64,000 bases of DNA from Stratiolaelaps scimitus (lineage: Eukaryota; Arthropoda; Arachnida; Mesostigmata; Laelapidae): the NCBI GenBank assembly GCA_019614645.1, contig JABWDB010000001.1, forward strand, positions 26,467,501-26,531,500, given 5' to 3'. Below the pieces are notes generated by a model. It was not told the DNA's origin. It was given only the letters and a program-made list of their open reading frames with translations, and ran no database searches. How positions within the stretch are numbered: the stretch's first letter is position 1; each line of letters begins with the position of its first letter. A program made the translations under genes and the position numbers. Shown one piece after another: positions 1 to 12,150 of this stretch.

Positions 1-2078
1 ACATCTGATGAAACGGCTGGTTTAAAGCGGGGGGGCCTCGGGACAAACGGGGTTGTGGAACGGGCGGCCGGGCGGGTTGCTGCAAGCAATGCAATTTCCC
101 CAGTTTGCAACGGCAGACGCTGCCAGCGAGTGGCCGCTGGAGTAGAGGTAGAGTGAAAGGGTCTGTGTGCGAGCAGTCGGGCGTACGGACGAGCGCGGAA
201 AGACGCAAAACGCTACTGCTTGCAACCGTCAGAGCCATCGGGCGAGCCGAGACACGGAGCACCCCTGACGTTAGCCCCGAAGTCACTCTTTGTCGGTGTA
301 GTCGCCAGGTTCAGACGTAAGCAGGTGTGGCCGATGGTGACGAATTCGCATGGGCGGGCAAATTCACTGGTCGCGGCAGTGATGTCCCCCAAGGTAAACG
401 TTGCAATTGAGAAAGTCGCCAATGGATGGAATGGATATTGTGGCTGTCGGCTGTGACGACGTTGCAGGGAGACGCGGGGGAGCGAGGGGGAAAATGGAAG
501 AGTCACACAGCAAAAAAAATAGACGGCAAAGGAAAACGGGAAATCGAGAAACACCATCGAGGCTGGGTGAGCACAACCGGGTAGATTCGGGTCTTGGGAC
601 GGCCAAAGTCATCGTGGCAATGGGATCAGCGTGGCTTAAATGAACGGAGCGGGGACGATATCGCGAGGACAAGATCGCCTTCAATTCGCCCAATTCCTGC
701 GGCAGCGTTTCCTGCCAAATGGCGTCATTTGGCAGGACGGCAGAGAAGCGACAAAACAAATGTGTATAGAAATTGTGTGCCGATCTCGGCTAGACGCCGC
801 CAAGGATACAATCTAGCTATGTTCATGGCTTCTGCTGGTTGTTATTTTTTCTTGGATTTCGGCATTGACGCTGCATGGCGGGATATGCTAAAGTGGGTCT
901 CGGGCAAAATTGCATTATTGAGCAACGGCTGGACAAAGGGGACAGGATGTATGCCCCTTAATAGGAAAGGATCAGAGCGAGATAGGCTTGTGCTGCACCT
1001 TCTGCTTAGAGACCTTAATGAACGGTTTTCGTTATATTCGAGCTCAACGCTCGTTGGGTTATGAACAATTTTGACATTGTGTGCAAAGGTGGCCAAACAC
1101 GTACTGTACGAAAATAGAAATCTGAAATGTTTGCGGTATACCTACGCCGATGGTATTTTTAGAAGTGGCGCCAAAAACAGTGGATAGCAGGGCCAATGTT
1201 GCTAAAGGCCAATCACAATTATCTATGACGTAGCTGATCTTCATCAGCGTTCCGAGTTGGTGGCACTAGACATGACTACACGATAACATGATGGCACAAC
1301 ATGAGCGGCATGTGCACAGTGAAACGAACCATTATCGAACGAATGCAATTGGCAATCGAAACGAGATACATTGAAGGCATTGCTTCACAAAGTGCGCTTC
1401 AACAACTCGCTGTTGGCAATGACAAATGGCTATAGTGTGAAGCTTGCGTCGCGGCCCACGCCTCTCGAGGGGCAGTATCTCATGGGCGTGTGTACGACTC
1501 TCTCTCTCTCTCGTTTGCTCTCTCCGAGGAAGGCGTCTTTTTCGACTCTGACCAGGAGACGCACCGACGGTCAATCCCACATTGTGTGGAGCGAGCGACG
1601 CGCATTTCTCACAGCTCGTCGCAGGCTCGGCAAAGCAACCCCGGTGACAGGAACGACAGCGTGATGTCCATGCGTCGGCGTTGTTACCAGCAAGCGATGG
1701 CCTCCTGACGTGGCCGGACATACACGTGACGGCCTTCGCAAGGGCACGCCGGCACGGATGTAGGGTCCAGGACACTGAGGGGGCGCAGCAGGACAGAGAA
1801 GGAAGAGGCATCGTCCTGCGGGCGTGTGGCTGTTCAGGCGTGCGTCTGTGTTTGGGTGTGTGCGTGGAGTAGGGTTTTTCAAGAACGGTCGAAGCGTCCG
1901 TCTCAGGGACGCAAAAACGAAGACTGCTTGAGTGAGTGAGGGCGAGAGAGAGGGAGAGAGAGAGAGAGAAGAAAAGGCAAGAGAGGAACCGACCAAGAAG
2001 AAAGTGTTCCATAAAAACGAACCCCGTTTCCTTTACACCGGGAACGGATGCCCTGCCCCGCCAGCCTCTCCGCGTTCA

Positions 2079-2135
<57 letters not shown>

Positions 2136-2163
2136 TTATCGCTTTTTCTCTCTCTCTCTCTCT
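2079..2163. repeat. (CT)n microsatellite
   Basis: About 85 bases of nearly uninterrupted CT dinucleotides with a few T-rich breaks. It creates spurious Ser-Leu and Arg-Glu open frames on the two strands. Confidence 0.95.
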
Positions 2164-2698
2164 GCCCCTCTTCTAGAAGTCGTGTGATTTGGCTGGCTAC
2201 CCCTCCTCTAGTATAGTCGCTCGGGATAATACCTACCACCTACACACCGCAGCGCATTGAATGCTAGCCAGGGGTAGGCATATGTCAGATAGCGGTGAGT
2301 CGGCGAAGGTGCGCTGGAGATGGAGAATCGTCCGGCCAGTTCGCTCCAGTTCGCCCGATAAAGAGAGAGCGTCTGCATCTGTTATTGCATCTGCATCCAC
2401 GCGTCTACAGGCGAGTCGCGGCACCAGCAGCGAGCGGGAGCTTCAAGAGCGCCTGCTGTGGGTTCACGGGATTCCGCGCACTGATTGCGTTTGGCCTGAC
2501 ACCGTAACCCGTTAGCATTTAGATAGAGATAGGACGCTTTGGCACCGCCATATCGAATAACTGCCCTCGGCCGGCCACTAGCCGGCGAATGAGCAATAGG
2601 AGGAAGAACTTTCAAGACGAACGAAATTGCTCGGGTCGAAAATGTTATAGGGGAGTTATTAAATAATTAGTAATACAGAGCGAGAAAATGAAGCCGCC

Positions 2699-2740
2699 GA
2701 TTGACGATTGCGTCTCGTGCTCGGGACGCAATCGTCAATC
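2699..2740. repeat. Perfect inverted repeat, 19-bp stem with 4-base loop
   Basis: The left arm (2699-2714, GATTGACGATTGCGTC) is the exact complement of the right arm (2725-2740). The inner bases add three more pairs, one of them G-T, leaving a TGCT tetraloop. Flanks do not pair. The length and perfection are unusual for ordinary intergenic DNA. Confidence 0.9.
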
Positions 2741-5700
2741 TCCCATAGCTGATTATATTTATTGGGGATACTTAGTGCATTACACTAGTCGCAACAAAGC
2801 ATTGTATATCATTATGTTATAGATACTGTAACAAATACGCCAATGAACGCGTACGATTGCCCATATGCAGTATCCTTCTCTAACGCGGGTCGCAGCAACA
2901 CACTTAAGCGCACAACCCATGAAAGGTTCCTCATTCCATCGGCATTAACAACTATCGAAAAGGAAAAACAACAGCCGCTACAAGAGGGCAGTTTTCTCCG
3001 TCGCCTTTATGATGATACAGCGAGGCGACCTTGAGCGTCTGTCGGTCTGCTTGTCTCGAAGTTAATCGGCAGACGCCACCAGCCGCTAGACGATAAAGTC
3101 AGCAGCGGCAGCAGCACCGCCGCGTGATTCCACGGCAGCGGCGGCGGCGGCGGAGGCGGCGGTTCACGCTCATACCACGAGGCCACGAGGCCACGAGAAC
3201 GACCACTGAAGGCGTAATGTGAGGCGCGCCAGGCAGGGCACCTGTCTAAAAATGTCCCCCCTCCGTCGACCCCAAGCCGCCCCATGCCGCTGGTCTTTCC
3301 GCTAACCCGTCGTACCGGCGTCGTAGTAATTTTACTTGCACAGTGATTAGCTGGCTAGACGGGACGGCTTGAGGAGGTTAATACGGGACCCGGTGCATGA
3401 ACCTGGTACGAGCACAGGCTGTCAGCAGCGGCCGGGGCGGGCAGCTTAGGGAAAGGAGGACTCTAGGAGTTTTATAACATCGGTGGTATCTATGGGTCCT
3501 GTGGCCAGCGGGGCCGCGAGCCGCGAGCCGCGAGCTCACATGCAAACAGCAGCGGCGGCGGCGGCGGCGGCTGCAGCAGCAGCAGCAGCACCACCACGTG
3601 AAGAGCAATAAATTTAAGCAGCCGCACCTGCTGCCCCGTCGGCTGTAGTCCTTACAACGGAGGAAACGCTAACGTGCCAACGACTTGAAGAATATAGCAA
3701 TTGCCGCTCTCTGCTACTGTTGATCTCGTTGTCATTGTTGTTGCGGCAGCGTAGACGGCGTCGGCCGCTGTGGGAACGAGCCTTCGATCTGCGCGCCTCG
3801 ATGGGCACCATCATGCTACCCCCACATACACACACACAAACAAACACATATACAGATACACAGTAGTGTATGCTGCCGAGCTCATCCTGAATTGTAAGTA
3901 ACGTCGGTCAGTCTACTTAAATTACTTGAAGGCTTCTGAAGGTTAATCATGTGTAGAAAATATTCAGACCTTGACAAATATGTACGGAAATACTTACATT
4001 AGGTGCGGCTCGCTAGCGTACATTAGTCACAGTCCATAGTCTACATATGGTAACTTGTTAGATTAAAGAAAAGGTATATTACACATACTGGTATGTTTTG
4101 ATGTGGCTGGTACTCATGAGATTGTGATTGCCACGACACTCATTAAACCACCTTATGATGTAAGCGAGAGATTTGATGGATCTCTCAAGGACGCGGGGAA
4201 TTGTCAAGGTGAAACAAATGTACTGGTGGGTGTCTCAGTACTCCGTCATAACCTTGCAATCGGCACCCTTCATGGTCGACTTCTTGACACGATCACGACC
4301 TTAATTTTAGGGAAGTTGCATGGGACGTATCTGTGATCGTATTTGACAGCCGCACACATTTCAAAGCATACCATTAGTATTATGATTGTTATGATTATGT
4401 ACGCACATATTTATAATTAGTCAGTTATGCATTTCGGGTAATTATGATTATGCCACCGCTTGATTTCGTTTACTTCATCTATCCATACGAGCCTATCGAT
4501 ATTGTACGCTTCTGAATATATTATCTAGTGTCCGCCACTTTGTAATCACGTGATCGGACAGTATCGAAACACAATGTTCCTGTCGTAGTTAACTATGTCC
4601 TGTCAGGAGGACACTACGGTGCTCAGCTGTTATTAGGGCAGATTGAGAAGAGTGTACAAATTCTACAACGGGAAAGATTGGAATCAGCGACACCCAGTTA
4701 TTGAAATCTCTATCGAAACGTAGTGGTGAGTCACCGATGGTGATTGCAAGTCGTCACAACCGCCTGTGGATCGCTCCGGCCAAATTTCCAGTCGACTACA
4801 TATTACTGCTGTTCTCTTCAATTGTATCAGGCCCATTGTGCTAATTATCCATACGTTAATTTCGTCGAAATCCGAAATTGAACTGTATACTGAAGTATTA
4901 CAATAGGACGTCATGTTGTTCAGCATGGGTCATCGTGAATGTAAGCTCACACGGGACGGCTACAGCTGCTGGCCGTCGGTACTCCGGGGTCCCGTCGGAG
5001 CATAAATGAAGAAAACCCGAATGGCTCACTGTGTCATTGTCACAGGACAATTTCCACTACTTCGAAGGCATCAATGCTACACCGTGGTACAACTAGCCTG
5101 TTAGACCCCACAGCTAACAGTAGTGTACGCCGCCACGACATCAGTTGCAACAACCACAGTGTCAGCGATCCTATTCACTCGGGTCACAGCTCCGTTTCGA
5201 GTTCTGATGCGGAAGGAATCGCACGCAATCCAATCCGCCTGATAATAACCCCGCACGTATGTGCTTCCCACCTGCGCGTTCCTTCTAAACCTATACATGT
5301 ATTCAGGCTGATAGCGCTGCTCTCCTAGAGCTCGCTCTCGTCGCTACGAACGTCACAATAGATGCGACCACAGCCTATTGCATACTGCTCGACGCTGGCG
5401 GACAACTTAAAACCGTGACCTCCTCCGTAGATTGCTATTCTAGCGAGCATCAGCATCCACAGTGCTATATGCAAACGTCTCGTTGTCCATCTCTCTGAGC
5501 GGGTCGTTCTTCTGACTCACCCAGACTATAAGATACCACTGTTAAATCATCCCTCTCCTCATTTGTGATTTATGTCGATCTCATCCGCGAAGCCGGCGGC
5601 GTCGTCAGCGAACGACGCCAACGACGAGATGCGTCTCCCGACACGAAGCGGTCGCGGGGTCTCTGTTGTTCTCTCCTCACTTCAGTCAACATCAGCGACC

Positions 5701-6091
5701 ACTGGCCGAAACAACACTCGCAAACAGGCGACGTTGAGCCGATCGACCATCGCCTACCCTCGGACGACAGTGGCTGAATGTCAGGTCGGCATAAGGCGAA
5801 CGAAAGGCTAAGAGCACCACTGGCAGTTAGCAGACAAAGGGCCGTCTCGAAGCGACGGATGACACCAGCACCGCACTCGCCACATAGTGTCGTGACAGCG
5901 TTGTCGTAAATTTCTACAATCTACAACTCCTGCTGCATATATATATGTAGATGTACGTACACATTAGGTTATAATCACGTGGGCTACCCGGAGGGGCTTG
6001 TTCGTTATGTGCACATGTCTTGTCTACATTCACGTTCGCTCCAATTTCGGGCTCGCGCAGCTTCGGTTACTCGATACTCACTACGAGAATT

Positions 6092-6101
6092 ACACACACA
6101 T

Positions 6102-6147
<46 letters not shown>
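6092..6147. repeat. (CA)n to (TA)n compound microsatellite
   Basis: ACACACATACACA runs directly into about 40 bases of TA dinucleotides. Confidence 0.95.
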
Positions 6148-6148
<1 letters not shown>

Positions 6149-6969
6149 CCTACGTATTCTAAAGCTACAGAGTCGACGAGGGTGAGAGTAGACGCGAGAA
6201 AGTCAACAATATCGGGCGGTCCAATATTGACTATTTACTGACTACCTTCTACAATCGGCATCTATCGAAATATCCGTCCACGTTCATCTGTCACACGTGT
6301 AATGTTCTTGAGCGGCATCGGAAAGATGACCGTGTCACCGATTACCGCTCAGCCGTTTCAGCAAAGAGCGATTACAGCTAGAACAGAAGATGCGATATGT
6401 CCACCGTGAGAATGAAGCTGGCCAATGAAGGGTGGCCGGTCACATCGACATACAGACAGATGGCTGGCTGGCTGTATGGCCGCCGGTGGGGACCTCTGTG
6501 ACCTTGCCTAGTCAACAACGACTACTTTGCCTCTGAATTTACATAGGTAGACTCCGTCGTCGTACGGTCTGGCAAAGTCACATTGCCTTGGCCTCACACG
6601 GCACCCACAACCCCACACGGCACCGCGCCGCTGTCCGCTGACCCCCTTAGCTCTTCGCAGCAGCCGCTGCCGCCGTAGCCGCTTTGGTTTGGCCAGGTCG
6701 CCTTCGAGTCCGCCTTTCCCCTTCTGATGCACCCCATCCTTGGCTGGACGGATGGATAGTCAGATATAGATAGATAGATGTATATGATACATCTGTGGCC
6801 CACTTCGTCGGGTCGACCCCCCCCCCCCCCCACCCGACTCTGCTGGCTGACCCCAGCAGTTTAACAGACGATGGCCAATGACGACTGGTCACTGGACCCC
6901 TCTACCAGACGGCCACTCGAGGCTGCTATTCAGGACCCTTGACCCAGCCTACGCTACGAAGTACGGGCA

Positions 6970-6978
6970 TATATATAC

Positions 6979-7021
<43 letters not shown>
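6970..7021. repeat. (TA)n microsatellite with interruptions
   Basis: About 50 bases of TA dinucleotides broken by two CAT units. Confidence 0.95.
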
Positions 7022-7023
<2 letters not shown>

Positions 7024-9199
7024 GTATCGGCCCCGTAAAATCTCGTCCCCTATTTCACAACTTTGAGATTTGACTTAAACCGCGACTGCTAGCAGAAGCA
7101 GCGGCAACGGGCGAACAATGCTTCGCGTCTGTGTGAGGAGAACCGTATGACAACGCCGTGGCGCCCCATTGCTTCTGCTGCTCGGGCAGCTGCGGTGCTG
7201 AACCTCTGATGCGGGCCTGTTGTCTTGCTGGGCTTGTCGTGCAGCAACTTCATAGAGAGACCTCGTAATTGTGCCATCGATCGCGGGCCTCCCCCACAAA
7301 CGATAAACTTGCATTATTATTCTGGCCGGTGGTCCGCGTAGCCTGCTGTCTCGAGTGGCCGACGACCAGCACAACCATCGGCCAGTCACTTGTAAGCTAA
7401 TACAGTCAGCCAACTGATTGGCATCGCAGCAGAGCCAATAATTCGTCGACTAATGTCCACCGCATTGGACAGCGTATCCAACGGGAGGGTGTTTTCCATC
7501 GAGCTCGTACATAATTCAATATGACAAACACACTTATATATGAATATGTGTGTATGTATGAATATATATATATAAATATATATATGCTCCACGTGCGGTC
7601 ACCTCACAGAATACGGCGCTGAGATGAGCAAGCATTCCCGTGGAGTCCTGTTTTGAGGCTCACGTGCTGCTGCGCCTTAGTGGTTATCGTAGAGTGGTTG
7701 CGCCGAATCAACGATGATACCAACAATGTTTTTTCGCTTCCTAAGTAACTAAACAACAGCGAACGGTCTCTGATCGTTGTAGCGGCGACATACATCAAGC
7801 GACCGTGCTAGCATATCATATCCATTGTATGTGTATTAAGGTGAAAACGAGACCTCATAATGAGCGATTGTGCGGCACCGTTATGTTTCTCTAATAGAGC
7901 GCAGAGTGTTGATATGCACATAAATGGCTCATGGGTCATCACCATGTACAATGGGGTCGCAAATGTCGCTATTGGGTAACAACGGCGACGGCGTCGGTGG
8001 CAAATCATTCTCATCTGAGAGAACGAGACGAATAGTGTACGAGATCACCTCGTCGACCAGCGATGTTTCTGCTGCTACAAACCATACCGATTCTATTCTA
8101 TCTACCGAGGCGCTGCCTAGCCAGCAGCGTTAACGGGGCCCAATAAGCTCAGCATGGCCCTTGGCCACTGACTGCTAGGCCGGTCCGATCCAGTCCAACA
8201 GCAACATCTACGGGCAGCAGTAGCTGTTCGCTATTTGCAGTTAGCCGACGACGCCGGCCGAATAGCAAGAAGCGATGTTTCACCGAAACCATAGGCCGGA
8301 TAGAATAACTCGTAGCTCTCTGAGAGACAACGGCACAGACACATCGCCAGCTCGGTTGAATCGGCCTGTCGTTCGTTCACTCGCGCACTCACACAAGAGA
8401 CGCAACCGTGTCAGGCTCACGAAAATAGACTATTATTTAGGTGCACTACATAACAGCAGCGCCGTCACCAGAGAGCCACCAGTGATACGGGGGCCGGACC
8501 GTGGTCACCGCTGATTGGGTAGATCAGCAGGGCCACCGAAAACGATCGCTCGCCAGGGGCGCGCGCTCTTCTTGGCGGGCTCGAAATGTGAAAGGCGAAT
8601 ACAACAACGATCAAGAAGAGCCAGTCAGACAGGCAAGAACTACGGCCCGGTAGTTGGTCAGTCAGCCAGCGGCAGCGGCATAGCGGGATGGCCCGCGACA
8701 CAACCAACCGCGCGCCTGCACAACTCAAGTGTGCCACATCGAAACATTCTGTTTCTAATCTCTCTCTCTCTCTTTATATATATATATATCTCTATTCCTC
8801 ACACTTTCTCTATCGCACTGTATCTCTCTGTGTACGAATGTGCAATGGTAGACAGGCACACGCTTACGGACGCACATAACTACGGCGACATAATTAAATG
8901 GGGACGTTCCCCTCCACGGACACCATCGGCAGACAGCACCCTGATCATCGTCATCTCTCAGATTGATGTTGCGCTCACACAAAATTCCACCTGGCGGCCC
9001 CCGGTAGCAGTAATCGCTGTGGTTGCAGTGCCAGTCACTGTGGTAACGGGTGTAGCACCTCTGGCGCACATTGGCATACGAACTTGGGCACGCCACTGCT
9101 GCTGCTGCTAATGCTAATTATTTTACGGCAACGTGTGCGTGTCCTCAAATCCATCAGCGCATCTGCCTATCCCTACGAAATGGCCACGAATGCTGTGCC

Positions 9200-12150
9200 G
9201 ATTGACGATCGGACGCTGACGATCCCGACGACCCACGGCGATTTTATGAGGTCGACACGAGTTTTGACTTGGCTTTATTCGCAACAGAAGCGGTGATTGC
9301 TGGTGATACTGCTGCTGCTGCCGCTGATGGCACTGCTAGATGCCGTTCAGGACGAAACCCAGCAAAAGTGGGCGAATATCACAGTCACTTGGGTGGCAAA
9401 TATCCAACAACATGGGATGGGCGCGGGTCACACCGTTTCTGGGGCGGGGGGGTCGACAGGGGAGAGCTGAATGTCATGGCATTTTGGATGCCGCCATCGC
9501 GGTTCGGCCACGCCGGCGCCGCCGTCACTGACGCGCGCCAGGTTCAGGACGCACCAGGACGTCGCCTGACGTCGTCCGGAACCCCTCGCAACGTTCCCGA
9601 CGGCGTTGCTGGCCGCCACCGGCGATGGGAGGCGGCGACGAAGCGCGCACCCTATATTGTCCTTAGAGTCACCTTGTTGTGGGCACACGGACCTGCTCCT
9701 CTGGTGGCGGTGGTCCGGGCCGGGGCTTGATGGCTGGGCACGCACTCAACGGCTGGCTGCTAGCTTCTTCGGCAGATCAGTCCATGCGACGATCACTGCA
9801 AACTGCTGCGGCTGCTGCTGCTTCTATCACTGCTATCACTGCTGCACTCCACCTGCACCTGCACTCCGACTCGCAGAAGAAGTACTCACTCGTGCTGCTG
9901 CTGCTCGTACTCACCGAACGATCAACGAACGAACAGTCAGTCAGCCAGCCTCAGACAGACCGACAGATAGGTTAGGTTAGGCAGGCAGGCAGGGTCTCTC
10001 TCTCTCTTTCAGCCAGGCGGGCGGGCGGGCGGGCGGTCGGTTGGTCGGTCACAGGCAGTCTCAGTCCAGTTAGTCCAGTCGAGGCCAGGCTCGGCAGACA
10101 GCAGTAGCAGCAGCAGCAGGAGGCAGACAAACAGACAGACGAACGAACGAAGGCAGCAGGAGGCACAGACACTCGCATGGGTGGCTCGACTCACTCGCGG
10201 GCTGAAGAGATGGCGGCCTCCCAGTGGCGGCGCTGCTCGCGCACCGTCTCTCCGTCCGTCGGCAAGGGAACGGACGCCCTCCTCACGGTAGTACAATAAT
10301 AACACACCGCGGCCACGGGACGCAGCCGGGGCGTCCACTGGAGGGAGCCACACGACGCGCTCTCCCTCCGGAGTCGAGCTACGGATGAGCGAGAGCGAGA
10401 GGTTAGCCGGCCACCGAACGGATGGCCACCGAGAGCAACGGCGGCGGCGGCGGTGGCAACGGCAGCGGCGGTGGCGAGTTGAAGTTGCAGGCGGCAAACA
10501 GGCAAGCAGGCTGGCAAAGCATAGCAGCTCACTAGCAGCCCTCACCCTCGCGCGCTCTGGCCCTTGCACTGGCCTTCCTGCTGTGGAAGGCTGCCACTGG
10601 CTTGGCTGACAGGACACGAGAGCTATAGCCGAGCTATACGATGATAGTGAAAGAAGCAGAGAGAGAGAGCGAGAGCCGCCACCGCCATAGGCATATACCA
10701 CCCATCCATAAGACGAGAGAGCTAGCAGTGCCATCCAGCGGACTCATGGTCGGCCATTCGCCGTCGAAGAGCCCCAGCCCCTTTCGGTCTGTCGATCGGT
10801 GTGCCCGCCTGCGCGGCGTTGCCTCTTCCCGACGCTGCCTGACGACGACGACGACGTTGGTGCTGCTGCTGCTGCAGCAGCAGCCATCGTCCGCACCACC
10901 GCTGCCGTAGCCATAGCCACCAGAGCAGAGCAGTGTTCTCCGAGCAGAGGCCGTAGGGCCGACGTACAAAGAGCGACCCACCAGCCACCAAGACACCGAC
11001 GTCGACATCGACACCGAACCAAAGAGAGGGAGGGCAGGAGAGAGTTAGCGTGGCTCTCGTCTGTGCCAGCAGAGCAGAGCAAATCAGAGAGAGAGAGAGA
11101 GAGAGAGCGAGCAAACGCGCGCGTTAGACAGGAACGGCAAACGGCGGCAATGGAGACTGAACGGCCAGCCGCCTTTCTAACCACTGCTCTAGCTGCTTTG
11201 GTCGCCTTCTTCTACTTCTTGTTCTTCTCGGCGCAAGAAGCGGCGCTGCTGCCGCCGCTGCCGCCGCCGCGGCCGAAGACGACCATCATTCGATTCGCAA
11301 AACTGTCCTTCACGGGGCGCCCTCCCTCGCGCCGCCACGATCGAGTCCACCGCCTCGTACAGCCACCACCGTAGTGGGTAGTGGTCCCGACCGGATATAT
11401 AGGCCGACCGACAGACAGACAGCTTGCTTCTCCTGGGGGCATTGGCTGACTTCTTCAGAGTTAGGAGGGCCAGAGAACTTGAACCTTGCCTTGCTCTGCG
11501 TGGAGGCTACAACCGGCCCACTTGGCCGGTAGGTCGCTCGGCTAGTCAGAGTTCGCCGCCAGCGATACCAGCAGCAATGACAGTGGCAGATCAAGCGGCA
11601 GTTGTCGAACAGAACACACAATTACGAAGAGGGATGATACGATGAGCGTATACATGCTCAACCAGCCGCCCACAGGGCTTCTGCGAGTATTTGACACGTA
11701 CGAGGCAGCTGGCGCCACCTAGAGATCGCCCGACCAAACAGACAGTTGAGAACAACGCAACGGAACAGCCACAACCAGCTTAGATGGAGTCCCCTTTGGG
11801 AAGTCCTTTTCTCCTTCGGCAGCGGGCACGCGGTCAGTCGCTGGCGCCGACGGCGGAGGCGCGGCGACACCCAGTGAAGGACAGCGAACCCCACCAGAAT
11901 GGACGGGCAGATCGGCTCGGTAGGTTCAGGGCTAGGGGGACACAGCAGTCAGGCTTTGGTCCGGGGTAGAGGCCGGAGCCATGGGGGCGAAGCCAGCGAC
12001 AGAGAGGGTCTGCACTTTGTCTGCACCGCTTACGGCATTTTGCCCGAAGGACGAACATCGACTATGGTGGTGGCGGCGGCGGTGGCGCCGGCGGCATGCG
12101 AGAATGATGAAGCCGCAGTGAAGGCGCTCGACGAATAGTACTAAAATAGG
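9200..12150. promoter_or_regulatory. GC-rich, trinucleotide-rich block (promoter or 5' UTR candidate)
   Basis: Roughly 3 kb of GC-rich DNA packed with CTG/CAG, GGC and GAC runs, GGCA, GGGC and GGTC short repeats near 9980-10050, and a (GA)n run near 11085-11108. Many long open frames cross it on both strands, but they are low-complexity Ser, Arg, Ala, Cys or Gln runs and contradict one another, so none is called as a gene. Such blocks often mark promoters and 5'-UTR exons of large developmental genes in arthropods; which gene and which direction cannot be told. Confidence 0.35.

Larger units (their letters stand above)
1..9200. other. Left-edge non-coding region
   Basis: No conserved protein, RNA gene or transposon was recognised on either strand. 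It contains a long (CT)n run near 2.1 kb, a perfect hairpin at 2.70-2.74 kb, GCC/CAG runs near 3.1 and 3.55 kb, TA repeats near 6.1 and 7.0 kb, and a C-run near 6.82 kb. Open frames here are short or pass through microsatellites. It could be intergenic or part of a large intron. Confidence 0.5.

Noticed and set aside
8515..9111. 198-codon plus-strand open frame
   Set aside because: It passes straight through CT and TA microsatellites (Leu-Ser and Ile-Tyr runs) and has no recognisable domain.
10009..10734. 241-codon minus-strand open frame
   Set aside because: It consists of Ser, Leu, Arg, Ala and Cys runs from GC-rich repeats, and overlaps equally long frames on the other strand; no domain is visible.
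11150..11374. Plus-strand ORF with a hydrophobic N-terminus
   Set aside because: Hydrophobic residues come from CTT/CTG repeats, followed by Pro/Arg runs; no splice partner, and the surrounding block gives many such frames.
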